Assembly (NCBI GenBank): GCA_030748495.1
Contig: JASMLX010000060.1
Span: forward strand, 1-37,376
DNA: 37,376 nt
Origin: Candidatus Poribacteria bacterium
Lineage (GTDB): Bacteria > Poribacteria > WGA-4E > UBA9662
Reading direction: 5' to 3'
In this document: positions 31,554-37,376 of the stretch, in pieces
How positions within the stretch are numbered: the stretch's first letter is position 1
Layout: every line of letters begins with the position of its first letter
The notes under the pieces: model-generated
Databases searched by the model: none
What the model saw: only the letters and a program-made list of their open reading frames with translations
Told to the model about the DNA's origin: nothing
Program-made: the position numbers and the translations under genes

Positions 31554-32441
31554 CTAACAGAGCTGATGTGAACGTAATAAAGCGGTCAATTCTGTTTTAG
31601 CCTGAGCATTGACAGGATGCAAAGGGTGGGTCGTATGGGGGGGGCAGATCCCCAAAATGTCGGCACACGCTTTCAAACAACTAACGCCATTACCGTAACC
31701 ATATAACTGACCTAAGTCCAGCAATTTCTTCTGCAGTCGTTGAACGGTGTCCAGATCACGAACTTTAGCCGCCTGATACAGTGCGACCGCAGTCTGTGGA
31801 TCTATGTTAGAGATTGAGATGACGGCCCCCTCCGCACCAAAAGCGATGGCTGCACCTGCCATGGTGTAAGAACCGAGCAGAATGGAAAAATCGTCCCTGT
31901 CGCCTAGATAGGTCTGCAACTTTAAAAAAATTGTCCAGTCTGCTGTACTGTCTTTGATACCAGCGATGTTTTTGCTACCATCAACAATCTCAACCACGAT
32001 TTCCGGATCGATATTAGTTTTGACCATGATTGGAATGTTGTAGATGATAACCGGTAAGTCAGTACTTTGTGCTACCTGACGATAGAAGGCTTTTAACTCT
32101 TGATCCGACGAAGGATAATAATAGGGAGGTGTTGTTGCAACTGCCGTTACACCGAGTTCTTGAGCTGCTTTAATATTAGTGATTACCCTTGAGGTACTAG
32201 CATCCATAGCCCCACAAATGATTGGAACTTGGCCAGAGACAGTAGCAACCGTGGTTTCAATAGCAAATCGACGATCTGCATCTGAGAGAGAGACAAATTC
32301 ACCGGAACTACCGAGAAGGTAAATCCCGTGTATGCCATGTTCGATCAGGCGATTGATCTGTTTGCTTAACCCGGCCTCGTCAACTCGCTCTTTTTCATTG
32401 AGAGGCGTAATAATAGGAGTGTAAATACCTTCAAATCGCAT
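31554..32441 (-). CDS. DapA/NanA-family aldolase or dehydratase
   Basis: A 295-residue class I aldolase of the dihydrodipicolinate synthase/N-acetylneuraminate lyase family. The Schiff-base Lys163 is in IAGIKDSTADW, Tyr134 in VIIYNIP, and the substrate carboxylate loop is GSSGE (44-48). The length is typical. The clustering with a PhyH oxygenase and sugar-acid enzymes, rather than lysine genes, favours a catabolic role (sugar-acid or hydroxyproline-type keto acids) over DapA. A GTAGGAGC site precedes the ATG and a consensus promoter lies upstream. Confidence 0.93.
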   Translation of the reverse strand: MRFEGIYTPIITPLNEKERVDEAGLSKQINRLIEHGIHGIYLLGSSGEFVSLSDADRRFAIETTVATVSGQVPIICGAMDASTSRVITNIKAAQELGVTAVATTPPYYYPSSDQELKAFYRQVAQSTDLPVIIYNIPIMVKTNIDPEIVVEIVDGSKNIAGIKDSTADWTIFLKLQTYLGDRDDFSILLGSYTMAGAAIAFGAEGAVISISNIDPQTAVALYQAAKVRDLDTVQRLQKKLLDLGQLYGYGNGVSCLKACADILGICPPHTTHPLHPVNAQAKTELTALLRSHQLC

Positions 32442-32470
32442 AAGCTCCTACCGTACTTACGATTAAGTTC

Positions 32471-32499
32471 AGTATATCAAATAACATCATTTTCGTCAA
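32471..32499 (-). promoter_or_regulatory. Promoter of the aldolase-PhyH operon
   Basis: On the minus strand: TTGACG (32494-32499), a 17-base spacer and TATACT (32471-32476), about 30 bases before the ATG. It is among the best matches to the sigma-70 consensus in the window. Confidence 0.65.
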
Positions 32500-32571
32500 G
32501 CATTCCATTTGATTTAACCAATGGATCGAATAACAACCGACACGGGAGCCCTAGAAATTACATCAACAGAC

Positions 32572-33219
32572 CTATTTAGCTTCGTGTTGCAGTCGCTTCT
32601 TGACTCCGGCCCAGGAACAGATCGGACACTGCTGCGGATTGTGTCGGCGAGCGGGGCAGTACTCACGACCGAAGAAAATGATCTGTAAGTGAAGTTTGTT
32701 CCAGTTCGATTCTGGAAACAAGCGTTTGAGATCTTTTTCCGTCTGTACCACATTTTTGCCGTTCGATAATCCCCAGCGATAGGCCAACCGGTGGATATGA
32801 GTATCGACAGGAAAAGCCGGATGACCAAACCCCTGAGACATAACTACACTAGCTGTTTTGTGACCTACGCCAGGCAGGGCTTCTAAATCAGCAAAATTTT
32901 CGGGTACCTCCCCACCGTGCCTTTCCACTAGCAATCGGCTTAGCTGTTTCAGGTTCTTCGCTTTGACGTTTGAAAGACCAATTTCCTGAATTGCCTGTTT
33001 AATTGTCGATTCCGGTAGTTCTGCCATCTGCTGTGGTGTATTGGCTAAGGCAAATAGAGCCGGTGTTATTTGATTGACTTTTTTATCGGTTGTCTGAGCA
33101 GAAAGCACAACCGCAACGAGAAAAGTGTAGGTGTTCCGGTGTGTCAGCGGGATCGGTACATCCGGATAAAATCGATCCAAAACCTGCTGAATTCGCAGTA
33201 CCTTCTCCGCTTTTCTCAT
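32572..33219 (-). CDS. nth: Endonuclease III (DNA glycosylase/AP lyase)
   Basis: Nth removes oxidised pyrimidines and nicks at the abasic site during base-excision repair. From ATG 33219 the protein has 215 residues: helix-hairpin-helix LPGVGHK (115-121) with catalytic Lys121, and catalytic Asp139 in FPVDTHIHRL. The C-terminal Cys cluster is unusual: Cys188, Cys198 and Cys201 (CPARRHNPQQCPIC) with a 9-base-residue first gap and no fourth Cys, where the standard is C-x6-C-x2-C-x5-C. Iron-sulfur binding may be altered or lost. The frame is open to a TTG at 33297, but a TATAAT lies inside that extension, so 33219 is preferred. Confidence 0.94.
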   Translation of the reverse strand: MRKAEKVLRIQQVLDRFYPDVPIPLTHRNTYTFLVAVVLSAQTTDKKVNQITPALFALANTPQQMAELPESTIKQAIQEIGLSNVKAKNLKQLSRLLVERHGGEVPENFADLEALPGVGHKTASVVMSQGFGHPAFPVDTHIHRLAYRWGLSNGKNVVQTEKDLKRLFPESNWNKLHLQIIFFGREYCPARRHNPQQCPICSWAGVKKRLQHEAK

Positions 33220-33277
33220 ACCCAACTCAATCCCTGCTGCTGCTTTATCTTCTCTATCCCTAATAGGTTGCAAATAA

Positions 33278-33283
33278 ATTATA
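33278..33283 (-). promoter_or_regulatory. -10 element of nth
   Basis: TATAAT on the minus strand, about 60 bases before ATG 33219, without a good -35. It argues against the longer nth frame. Confidence 0.35.
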
Positions 33284-33311
33284 CCACAGGTCGCCAAGGG
33301 GCGGACGAAGG

Positions 33312-33340
33312 TTTACTTTTTAGCTGAAATCTACTATAAT
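33312..33340 (+). promoter_or_regulatory. Promoter of the sulfatase gene
   Basis: TTTACT (33312-33317), a 17-base spacer and TATAAT (33335-33340). The GAGGG at 33361-33365 before ATG 33372 is the ribosome binding site. Confidence 0.6.
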
Positions 33341-33371
33341 GAAGGTCAAGCGACCGCATTGAGGGCCAGAA

Positions 33372-34997
33372 ATGAACATCCTATTGCTGATGGCAGATCA
33401 GTTTCGTTTTGACGCCATACGCTGTGCAGGCAATCAACAGGTCCAGACTCCAAATCTGGATGCACTGGCGGCATCGGGGCAGTTGTTTACTCACACCTTT
33501 ACCCCGTCGCCAGTCTGTGTAGCCGCTCGCATGTCGATGATAACCGGACAACGCATCAGTCGAACACATTTTGTTGGTAATCAGTGTTTATCCCCGGCTA
33601 CACCTGTTCTTCCAACCTTGATGACTACCCTTCACGACGCAGGTTATCGTACTCAAGCTGTTGGCAAAATGCACTTTCAAGGCCAACACTACGGTTTTCA
33701 TAACATAAAAACCCAAGAGGAGTGCCCGAGGGTACGAATTGATGACGACTACCTAATGTTTCTGAAAGAGAATGGCATTCGAACGCGATTTCCCCACGGT
33801 TATCGAAACCTGCTCTACTTTCAACCGCAGACCACGGCTTTGCCAGAACAGTTTACACCAGAGGCGTGGGTGGCTGATCAATCGATCCAGTTTTTGACCG
33901 ATCACCTCCGTTATCGTGGCTCACAGCCATTTTTACTTTGGTCGTCCTGGATCGCTCCCCATCCACCTTTTGCTGCTTGCTCACCTTATGATCAAATGTA
34001 TTCACCAGACGATATAGATCTACCCAATTATATGAACCGGCCTTTATCAGATTTACCGGAGACCGTCTGGTCAAGTCGGGCACGGTTGGATGGTGCACAT
34101 CACGATCCTGACCGAATGCGCCGTATTAAAGCCCTCTACTACGGTAAAGTTAGCCATGTGGACGCCTGTATCGGTCGACTAATGCAGCATCTGGATCAAC
34201 TAGGGTTATTTGAGAACACAATTGTCATTTTCACCAGTGATCATGGTGAGATGTTGGGGGACCACGGCTTAGCCCAGAAGCAGGTGCCGTATGAAGCGTC
34301 GATCCGAATTCCGTTCATTATTCGTTGGCCGCATCTGACTCAACCGGGTCAAATCAGTCACGACCTGGTCAGTTTACTGGATCTTTTCCCGACGCTGATC
34401 GAAACAATGGAACTACCTTATCCTGGTGACGTTGGCGATTTGGCAGGTGAAAGCCTCTACCGCTGTCAGATAGAGGCAAACAATTCATCTGGTCATCGGT
34501 TAGGAACAGACCGCGAGCGGATTTTTATCGATCTCTATAGTGGCAAACAGCGTTGGGTTGCAGTCAGATCCCGCCAACAAAAGTACATCGCCTGGGCTTC
34601 CGGTGGACGTGAGGAACTCTACGATCTGGTGGCAGACCCGCAAGAACACCATAACTTAGTCTGCCAACGACCGGAACAAATAGTTAGCTTTAGAACCGAA
34701 ATGGCAAATTGGGAACGAATTAATGGATTGCCTGACACTTTAGAAGGTGATCGCCTAAGGTCTTATCCAGAAGCCAAACCTCCAACAGAGGAAGCATGCC
34801 GAGGGGTGGTCATCAACCAGGGGAGATGGCCTCGGAATTTGCCCGCTGAGGAACGGGATACTGTAGAAACATATACTACCGCTATCCGTAGCGCTCTTTC
34901 CAAAGAGACCTTTGACCCGACCAAGTTAAGTGTCGATTCCTACGTTCAACAAACAGAGCATCCAGTTATGGATATCCTGGAAGATATAGACACCTAA
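33372..34997 (+). CDS. Sulfatase (alkaline phosphatase superfamily)
   Basis: A 541-residue type I sulfatase that would cleave sulfate esters after its Cys is converted to formylglycine. The modification site is PVCVAARMSMITGQ (47-60) with Cys49 and Arg53; it is the C-x-A-x-R form of the usual CxPSR. Metal-site elements are MADQFRFD near the start (DQ rather than the usual DD), TSDHGEMLGDHG near residue 290 and KMHFQGQHYGFHN. There is no signal peptide, so the enzyme appears cytoplasmic, as for choline-sulfatase-like members. No maturation enzyme is in the window. The thioesterase gene starts 3 bases after the stop. The substrate is unknown. Confidence 0.95.
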   Translation: MNILLLMADQFRFDAIRCAGNQQVQTPNLDALAASGQLFTHTFTPSPVCVAARMSMITGQRISRTHFVGNQCLSPATPVLPTLMTTLHDAGYRTQAVGKMHFQGQHYGFHNIKTQEECPRVRIDDDYLMFLKENGIRTRFPHGYRNLLYFQPQTTALPEQFTPEAWVADQSIQFLTDHLRYRGSQPFLLWSSWIAPHPPFAACSPYDQMYSPDDIDLPNYMNRPLSDLPETVWSSRARLDGAHHDPDRMRRIKALYYGKVSHVDACIGRLMQHLDQLGLFENTIVIFTSDHGEMLGDHGLAQKQVPYEASIRIPFIIRWPHLTQPGQISHDLVSLLDLFPTLIETMELPYPGDVGDLAGESLYRCQIEANNSSGHRLGTDRERIFIDLYSGKQRWVAVRSRQQKYIAWASGGREELYDLVADPQEHHNLVCQRPEQIVSFRTEMANWERINGLPDTLEGDRLRSYPEAKPPTEEACRGVVINQGRWPRNLPAEERDTVETYTTAIRSALSKETFDPTKLSVDSYVQQTEHPVMDILEDIDT

Positions 34998-35000
34998 AAA

Positions 35001-35420
35001 ATGATCAGGATCTACCAACAGACGATCATCGTTTCACCAGAAGTTATCGACGGCAACGGCCACGTCAATAACACGATCTATCTTCACTGGATGCAAGATG
35101 CCGCCATCGCCCATTCCAGTGCCAATGGTTGGCCACCAGAACGATATCAAGAGGCAAAGGCGGGTTGGTTCGCCCGTTCTCACTATCTGGAATATCTGAG
35201 ACCAGCCTTTGTTAGCGATCAATTGATGATCAGAACCTGGGTCTCTGGCTTTGCAAGAACACGAAGTATTAGACAGTACCAAATCGACCGCTGCCAAACG
35301 GTAATCTTTCAAGCCCGGACCGAGTGGGTCTATTTTGATTTCAATAGGCAACGTCCTGACCGGCCACCGTGCAACCTGGTCGAGTCCTTTGAAGTGGTAA
35401 CCGATATTGAACGTAATTGA
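35001..35420 (+). CDS. Acyl-CoA thioesterase (4HBT/YbgC-FadM type)
   Basis: A 139-residue hotdog-fold thioesterase. The signature GNGHVNNTIYLHWMQDAAIA (18-37) matches the 4-hydroxybenzoyl-CoA thioesterase pattern, usually D-x-x-GHVNNxxY with catalytic Asp. Here the Asp17 of VIDGNGHVNN fits. The middle (SHYLEYLRPAFVSDQLMIRT) and WVYFDFNRQRP are also typical. It starts 3 bases after the sulfatase stop and is certainly co-transcribed with it, although the link between a thioesterase and a sulfatase is not obvious. A weak terminator-like hairpin follows. Confidence 0.92.
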   Translation: MIRIYQQTIIVSPEVIDGNGHVNNTIYLHWMQDAAIAHSSANGWPPERYQEAKAGWFARSHYLEYLRPAFVSDQLMIRTWVSGFARTRSIRQYQIDRCQTVIFQARTEWVYFDFNRQRPDRPPCNLVESFEVVTDIERN

Positions 35421-35450
35421 GCGTGAGAATCTGTAGATTCATTAAATGAG

Positions 35451-35477
35451 CGATTGGCAATACCCTCCAATCGTTTT
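35451..35477 (+). terminator. Possible terminator after the thioesterase gene
   Basis: CGATTGG (35451-35457) pairs with CCAATCG (35467-35473) across a 9-base loop and is followed by TTTT. It is short and weak. A second palindrome, GAATCTGTAGATTC, lies just upstream. Confidence 0.4.
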
Positions 35478-35525
35478 ATAGTTCGAATTATCAAACCGGC
35501 CATTCAGTTAGCGAGGTAAAGACAA

Positions 35526-36317
35526 TTGAAACTGAAAACACGAGATGTACAGACTTTCCAACAACAAGGATACTTAGAGATTCCACATCGGGTGATCGAA
35601 GAAGATCATCTCCAGCAACTGCGAAAATCTTACGACCAGGTATTTAGCGAACGACATGGCACCTCAGGACAGGGACTGCGCAACTTGTCGGTTACAGAAT
35701 CGATGACAGACGCGACTGAAGACGAGCATGAAAGCGAGATGTTGCAAGTGATGGAGATGTGGCAGAAAAGTAAAGACTTCCAAGATCTACTCTATTACGA
35801 TCCACTGCTCGACATTGCCGGGAGTCTGATCGGTGAAAACATCCAGCTATTTCACGATCAAGCGCTTTACAAACCGGCTAAAATCGGTGGGGCTGTGCCC
35901 TGGCACCAAGACAATGGGTATTGGCGGTGTCAGCCGGCAGACCTGGTTAGTATCTGGATTGCATTAGACGATGCAGACCAGGAAAATGGCTGTATGATCG
36001 TCATTCCGGCGAGCCACGTAGACGGACAAGTTAGTCATTCACGTGCTAAAACAGGAGATCGAGAACTGCCGGCTTTATTGTTCACCGATGCGAACGAAAG
36101 TAAAGCTGTTTCGGTCCCGCTCAAAGCTGGTCATGCCATGGTGCATCACTGCTTAACGGTACATCAAACCCAGCCGAATTGGTCAGATCGTGATCGACGT
36201 GCAATAGTGATTCACTACATGCCCGTCGGAACCGAAAATAGCGAAGGTATGTTATTAAAAGACAATCTGTTGTTGAGAGGGCATGACCCGCATTCAAGTG
36301 GTGCTGATTCAATGTAG
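35526..36317 (+). CDS. Phytanoyl-CoA dioxygenase family (PhyH) protein
   Basis: A 263-residue Fe(II)/2-oxoglutarate oxygenase. Iron ligands: His127 and Asp129 in PWHQDNGYW, and distal His213 in CLTVHQTQPN. NGCMIVIPASHVDG is the family block and RRAIVIHY carries the 2-oxoglutarate Arg. The start is TTG at 35526, supported by GAGGT 8 bases upstream. It follows the sulfatase-thioesterase pair after about 105 bases and a possible terminator, so it may have its own promoter. It resembles the PhyH at 30639 more than the one at 15656. Confidence 0.93.
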   Translation: MKLKTRDVQTFQQQGYLEIPHRVIEEDHLQQLRKSYDQVFSERHGTSGQGLRNLSVTESMTDATEDEHESEMLQVMEMWQKSKDFQDLLYYDPLLDIAGSLIGENIQLFHDQALYKPAKIGGAVPWHQDNGYWRCQPADLVSIWIALDDADQENGCMIVIPASHVDGQVSHSRAKTGDRELPALLFTDANESKAVSVPLKAGHAMVHHCLTVHQTQPNWSDRDRRAIVIHYMPVGTENSEGMLLKDNLLLRGHDPHSSGADSM

Positions 36318-36566
36318 GAGAAACGTCTTCGCCCCTTGGTTACCGGCTGTTCCTGTGGGGGCGGAAACGATTACCTTCCGTTACAAGGCTCTTGTTTTTT
36401 ATGTCGTTGGGTATAGTAATGTATACTCGGTCTTGCTGCTTTAGGTAAAACAAGAGAGTTGAAGTGTTAGTTTGTAAAGGGAAAACTTAAACCGAATGCT
36501 AACCCACCAACTACTTGGCTAGGTGACACCTCTGATCCTTTAGTTCAGCACTGAAGTGAAATTAGT

Positions 36567-37313
36567 ATGACGGATACATTGCCTATTTGGGAAATATTAC
36601 AACAGGTCAAGGCTAAAGTTGCTATCGTCAACACTGATATTGACTCATTTCAATCTGTTTTAGAAACAACACCCTCATTGCTAAAACAACAGTACATGAG
36701 ACAACAAGTAGAGCTACTTGAATTGGCCGCCTATTCTGATGGGTACGTATTTGCTAAATTATTGTTGAACCCAGGAGCATACATTATGCCGAGCCGATCC
36801 TCATCCGAAGTCCAAAGCCTTAGTCTAAGGCCATTGACTATGGTAATCGAGAGATGGTGGAGTTGATAAAGAAACTCTGGGAACCACCATGGGACAAATC
36901 ACCTTAGCGGGCTCAGGTGATTTGTCGAAAGTAAAAACTTACTTAAACAGATACATAGATGAAGCTGATTCGGTGGGTGGGTTGGCTCTAGCCTGTATGA
37001 ACCAACATCAAGAAATAGCTGATTATTTATACAACAAGGGGCGGATGTAAATGCGGAGTGGAATTTGCACGAACCAGCTACTATTCTGCACCATCTGGCG
37101 TTTTTTGGCAAGTTAAATATGGTTAGATTTCTAATTGAACGAGGTGTAAATCCAACGATTAAAGACTTTAGATATCAATCAGATACATTAATTGGGCTAA
37201 AGATAAATGACCGAGATCAAGTGGCAACTTACCTGCAGCAAGTAATAGACTTGATTTCATTTAACGATAATTTACATTTGGTTGTAATCATTAACGAGTT
37301 GGATCACGATTAG
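36567..37313 (+). pseudogene. Ankyrin-repeat protein broken by three frameshifts
   Basis: Joined frames give an ankyrin-type protein of about 245 codons. Frame 1 (36567 to about 36825) has IWEILQQVKAKVAIVNTDID and LLELAAYSDGYVFAKLLLNP. Frame 2 (about 36827-36880) has KAIDYGNREMVELIKKL, and frame 3 (36889 to about 37040) ITLAGSGDLSKVKTYLNRYI and ALACMNQHQEIADYLYNKG. The first frame then returns with ADVNAEWNLHEPATILHHLA and GKLNMVRFLIERGVNPTIKD, ending at 37313. The repeats match the ankyrin consensus (GxxxxVxxLLxxGAD). Either it is a pseudogene or the assembly has indel errors here. Ankyrin proteins bind partners; none can be named. The 249 bases before it (36318-36566) hold nothing I can identify. 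Confidence 0.65.
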
Positions 37314-37376
37314 GAATGCTTACCTGGACTCAACTTCGCCATCCTTCTTCTGGTCTTATCCGTTCATTAACTGCTT

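Noticed and set aside
33220..33297. N-terminal extension of nth from TTG 33297
   Set aside because: A TATAAT promoter element lies within the extension and Nth homology starts after Met at 33219.
1..37376. tRNA, rRNA or CRISPR array
   Set aside because: Scanning by eye found no T-loop/acceptor arrangement, no rRNA-like segment and no regularly spaced repeats. A covariance search would be decisive.

Overview
The window looks like a chromosomal segment from a Gram-negative, diderm bacterium of moderate GC. The gene mix most resembles the sponge-associated or marine 'Candidatus Poribacteria' and related lineages. The reasons are three phytanoyl-CoA dioxygenase-like proteins, a sulfatase with a formylglycine-type CxAxR motif, secreted jelly-roll and CBM9-like proteins, a dockerin remnant, and many small secreted or lipid-anchored proteins. 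The lineage is inferred from gene content; no rRNA or tRNA gene is visible to confirm it.

Layout. Positions 180-830 hold a decayed IS630-type transposase. A malate/lactate dehydrogenase-like gene (861-1910, minus) and a doubtful small gene follow. Two tandem paralogous secreted proteins lie at 2901-4446. purC (minus) is divergent from the best-defined block, 6002-11798 (plus): lipid A-type acyltransferase, lptC, lptA, lptB, rpoN, hprK and an HPr-like gene, all tightly spaced or overlapping. This joins lipopolysaccharide synthesis and transport to sigma-54 and to an HPr kinase with its HPr-like target. That target has Asp at position 15 instead of the catalytic His but keeps Ser46, so it resembles a regulatory-only, Crh-like HPr.

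From 11985 to 18325 the region is accessory: an IS30-like remnant, pta, a CBM9-like secreted protein, a decayed minus-strand gene, a small conserved-looking gene followed by a PhyH gene, a dockerin fragment, a PadR regulator with a near-leaderless promoter containing a palindrome, and a secreted protein resembling the GspC/PilP homology region. An ECF sigma gene with a disrupted start precedes two MacB-like permeases (19104-21746).

The second half is mostly minus strand: NRDE protein plus cupin (23107-21968), then TPR protein, sugar-binding lipoprotein and cysteine-poor redoxin (26192-23783). A catabolic neighbourhood follows: fumarylacetoacetate hydrolase-like enzyme, TIM-barrel epimerase, hydroxyacid dehydrogenase, and a DapA-family aldolase coupled to a PhyH oxygenase. 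Two unknown lipoproteins are interspersed. The window ends with nth (minus), a divergent sulfatase-thioesterase pair, a third PhyH gene and an ankyrin-repeat pseudogene with three frameshifts.

The most notable observations are the D15/S46 HPr beside hprK, a short C-terminal tail shared by secreted proteins of two different folds, and several decayed genes that can be read only by joining frames or reading through stops (IS630, IS30-like, dockerin, ankyrin and two unidentified minus-strand genes).
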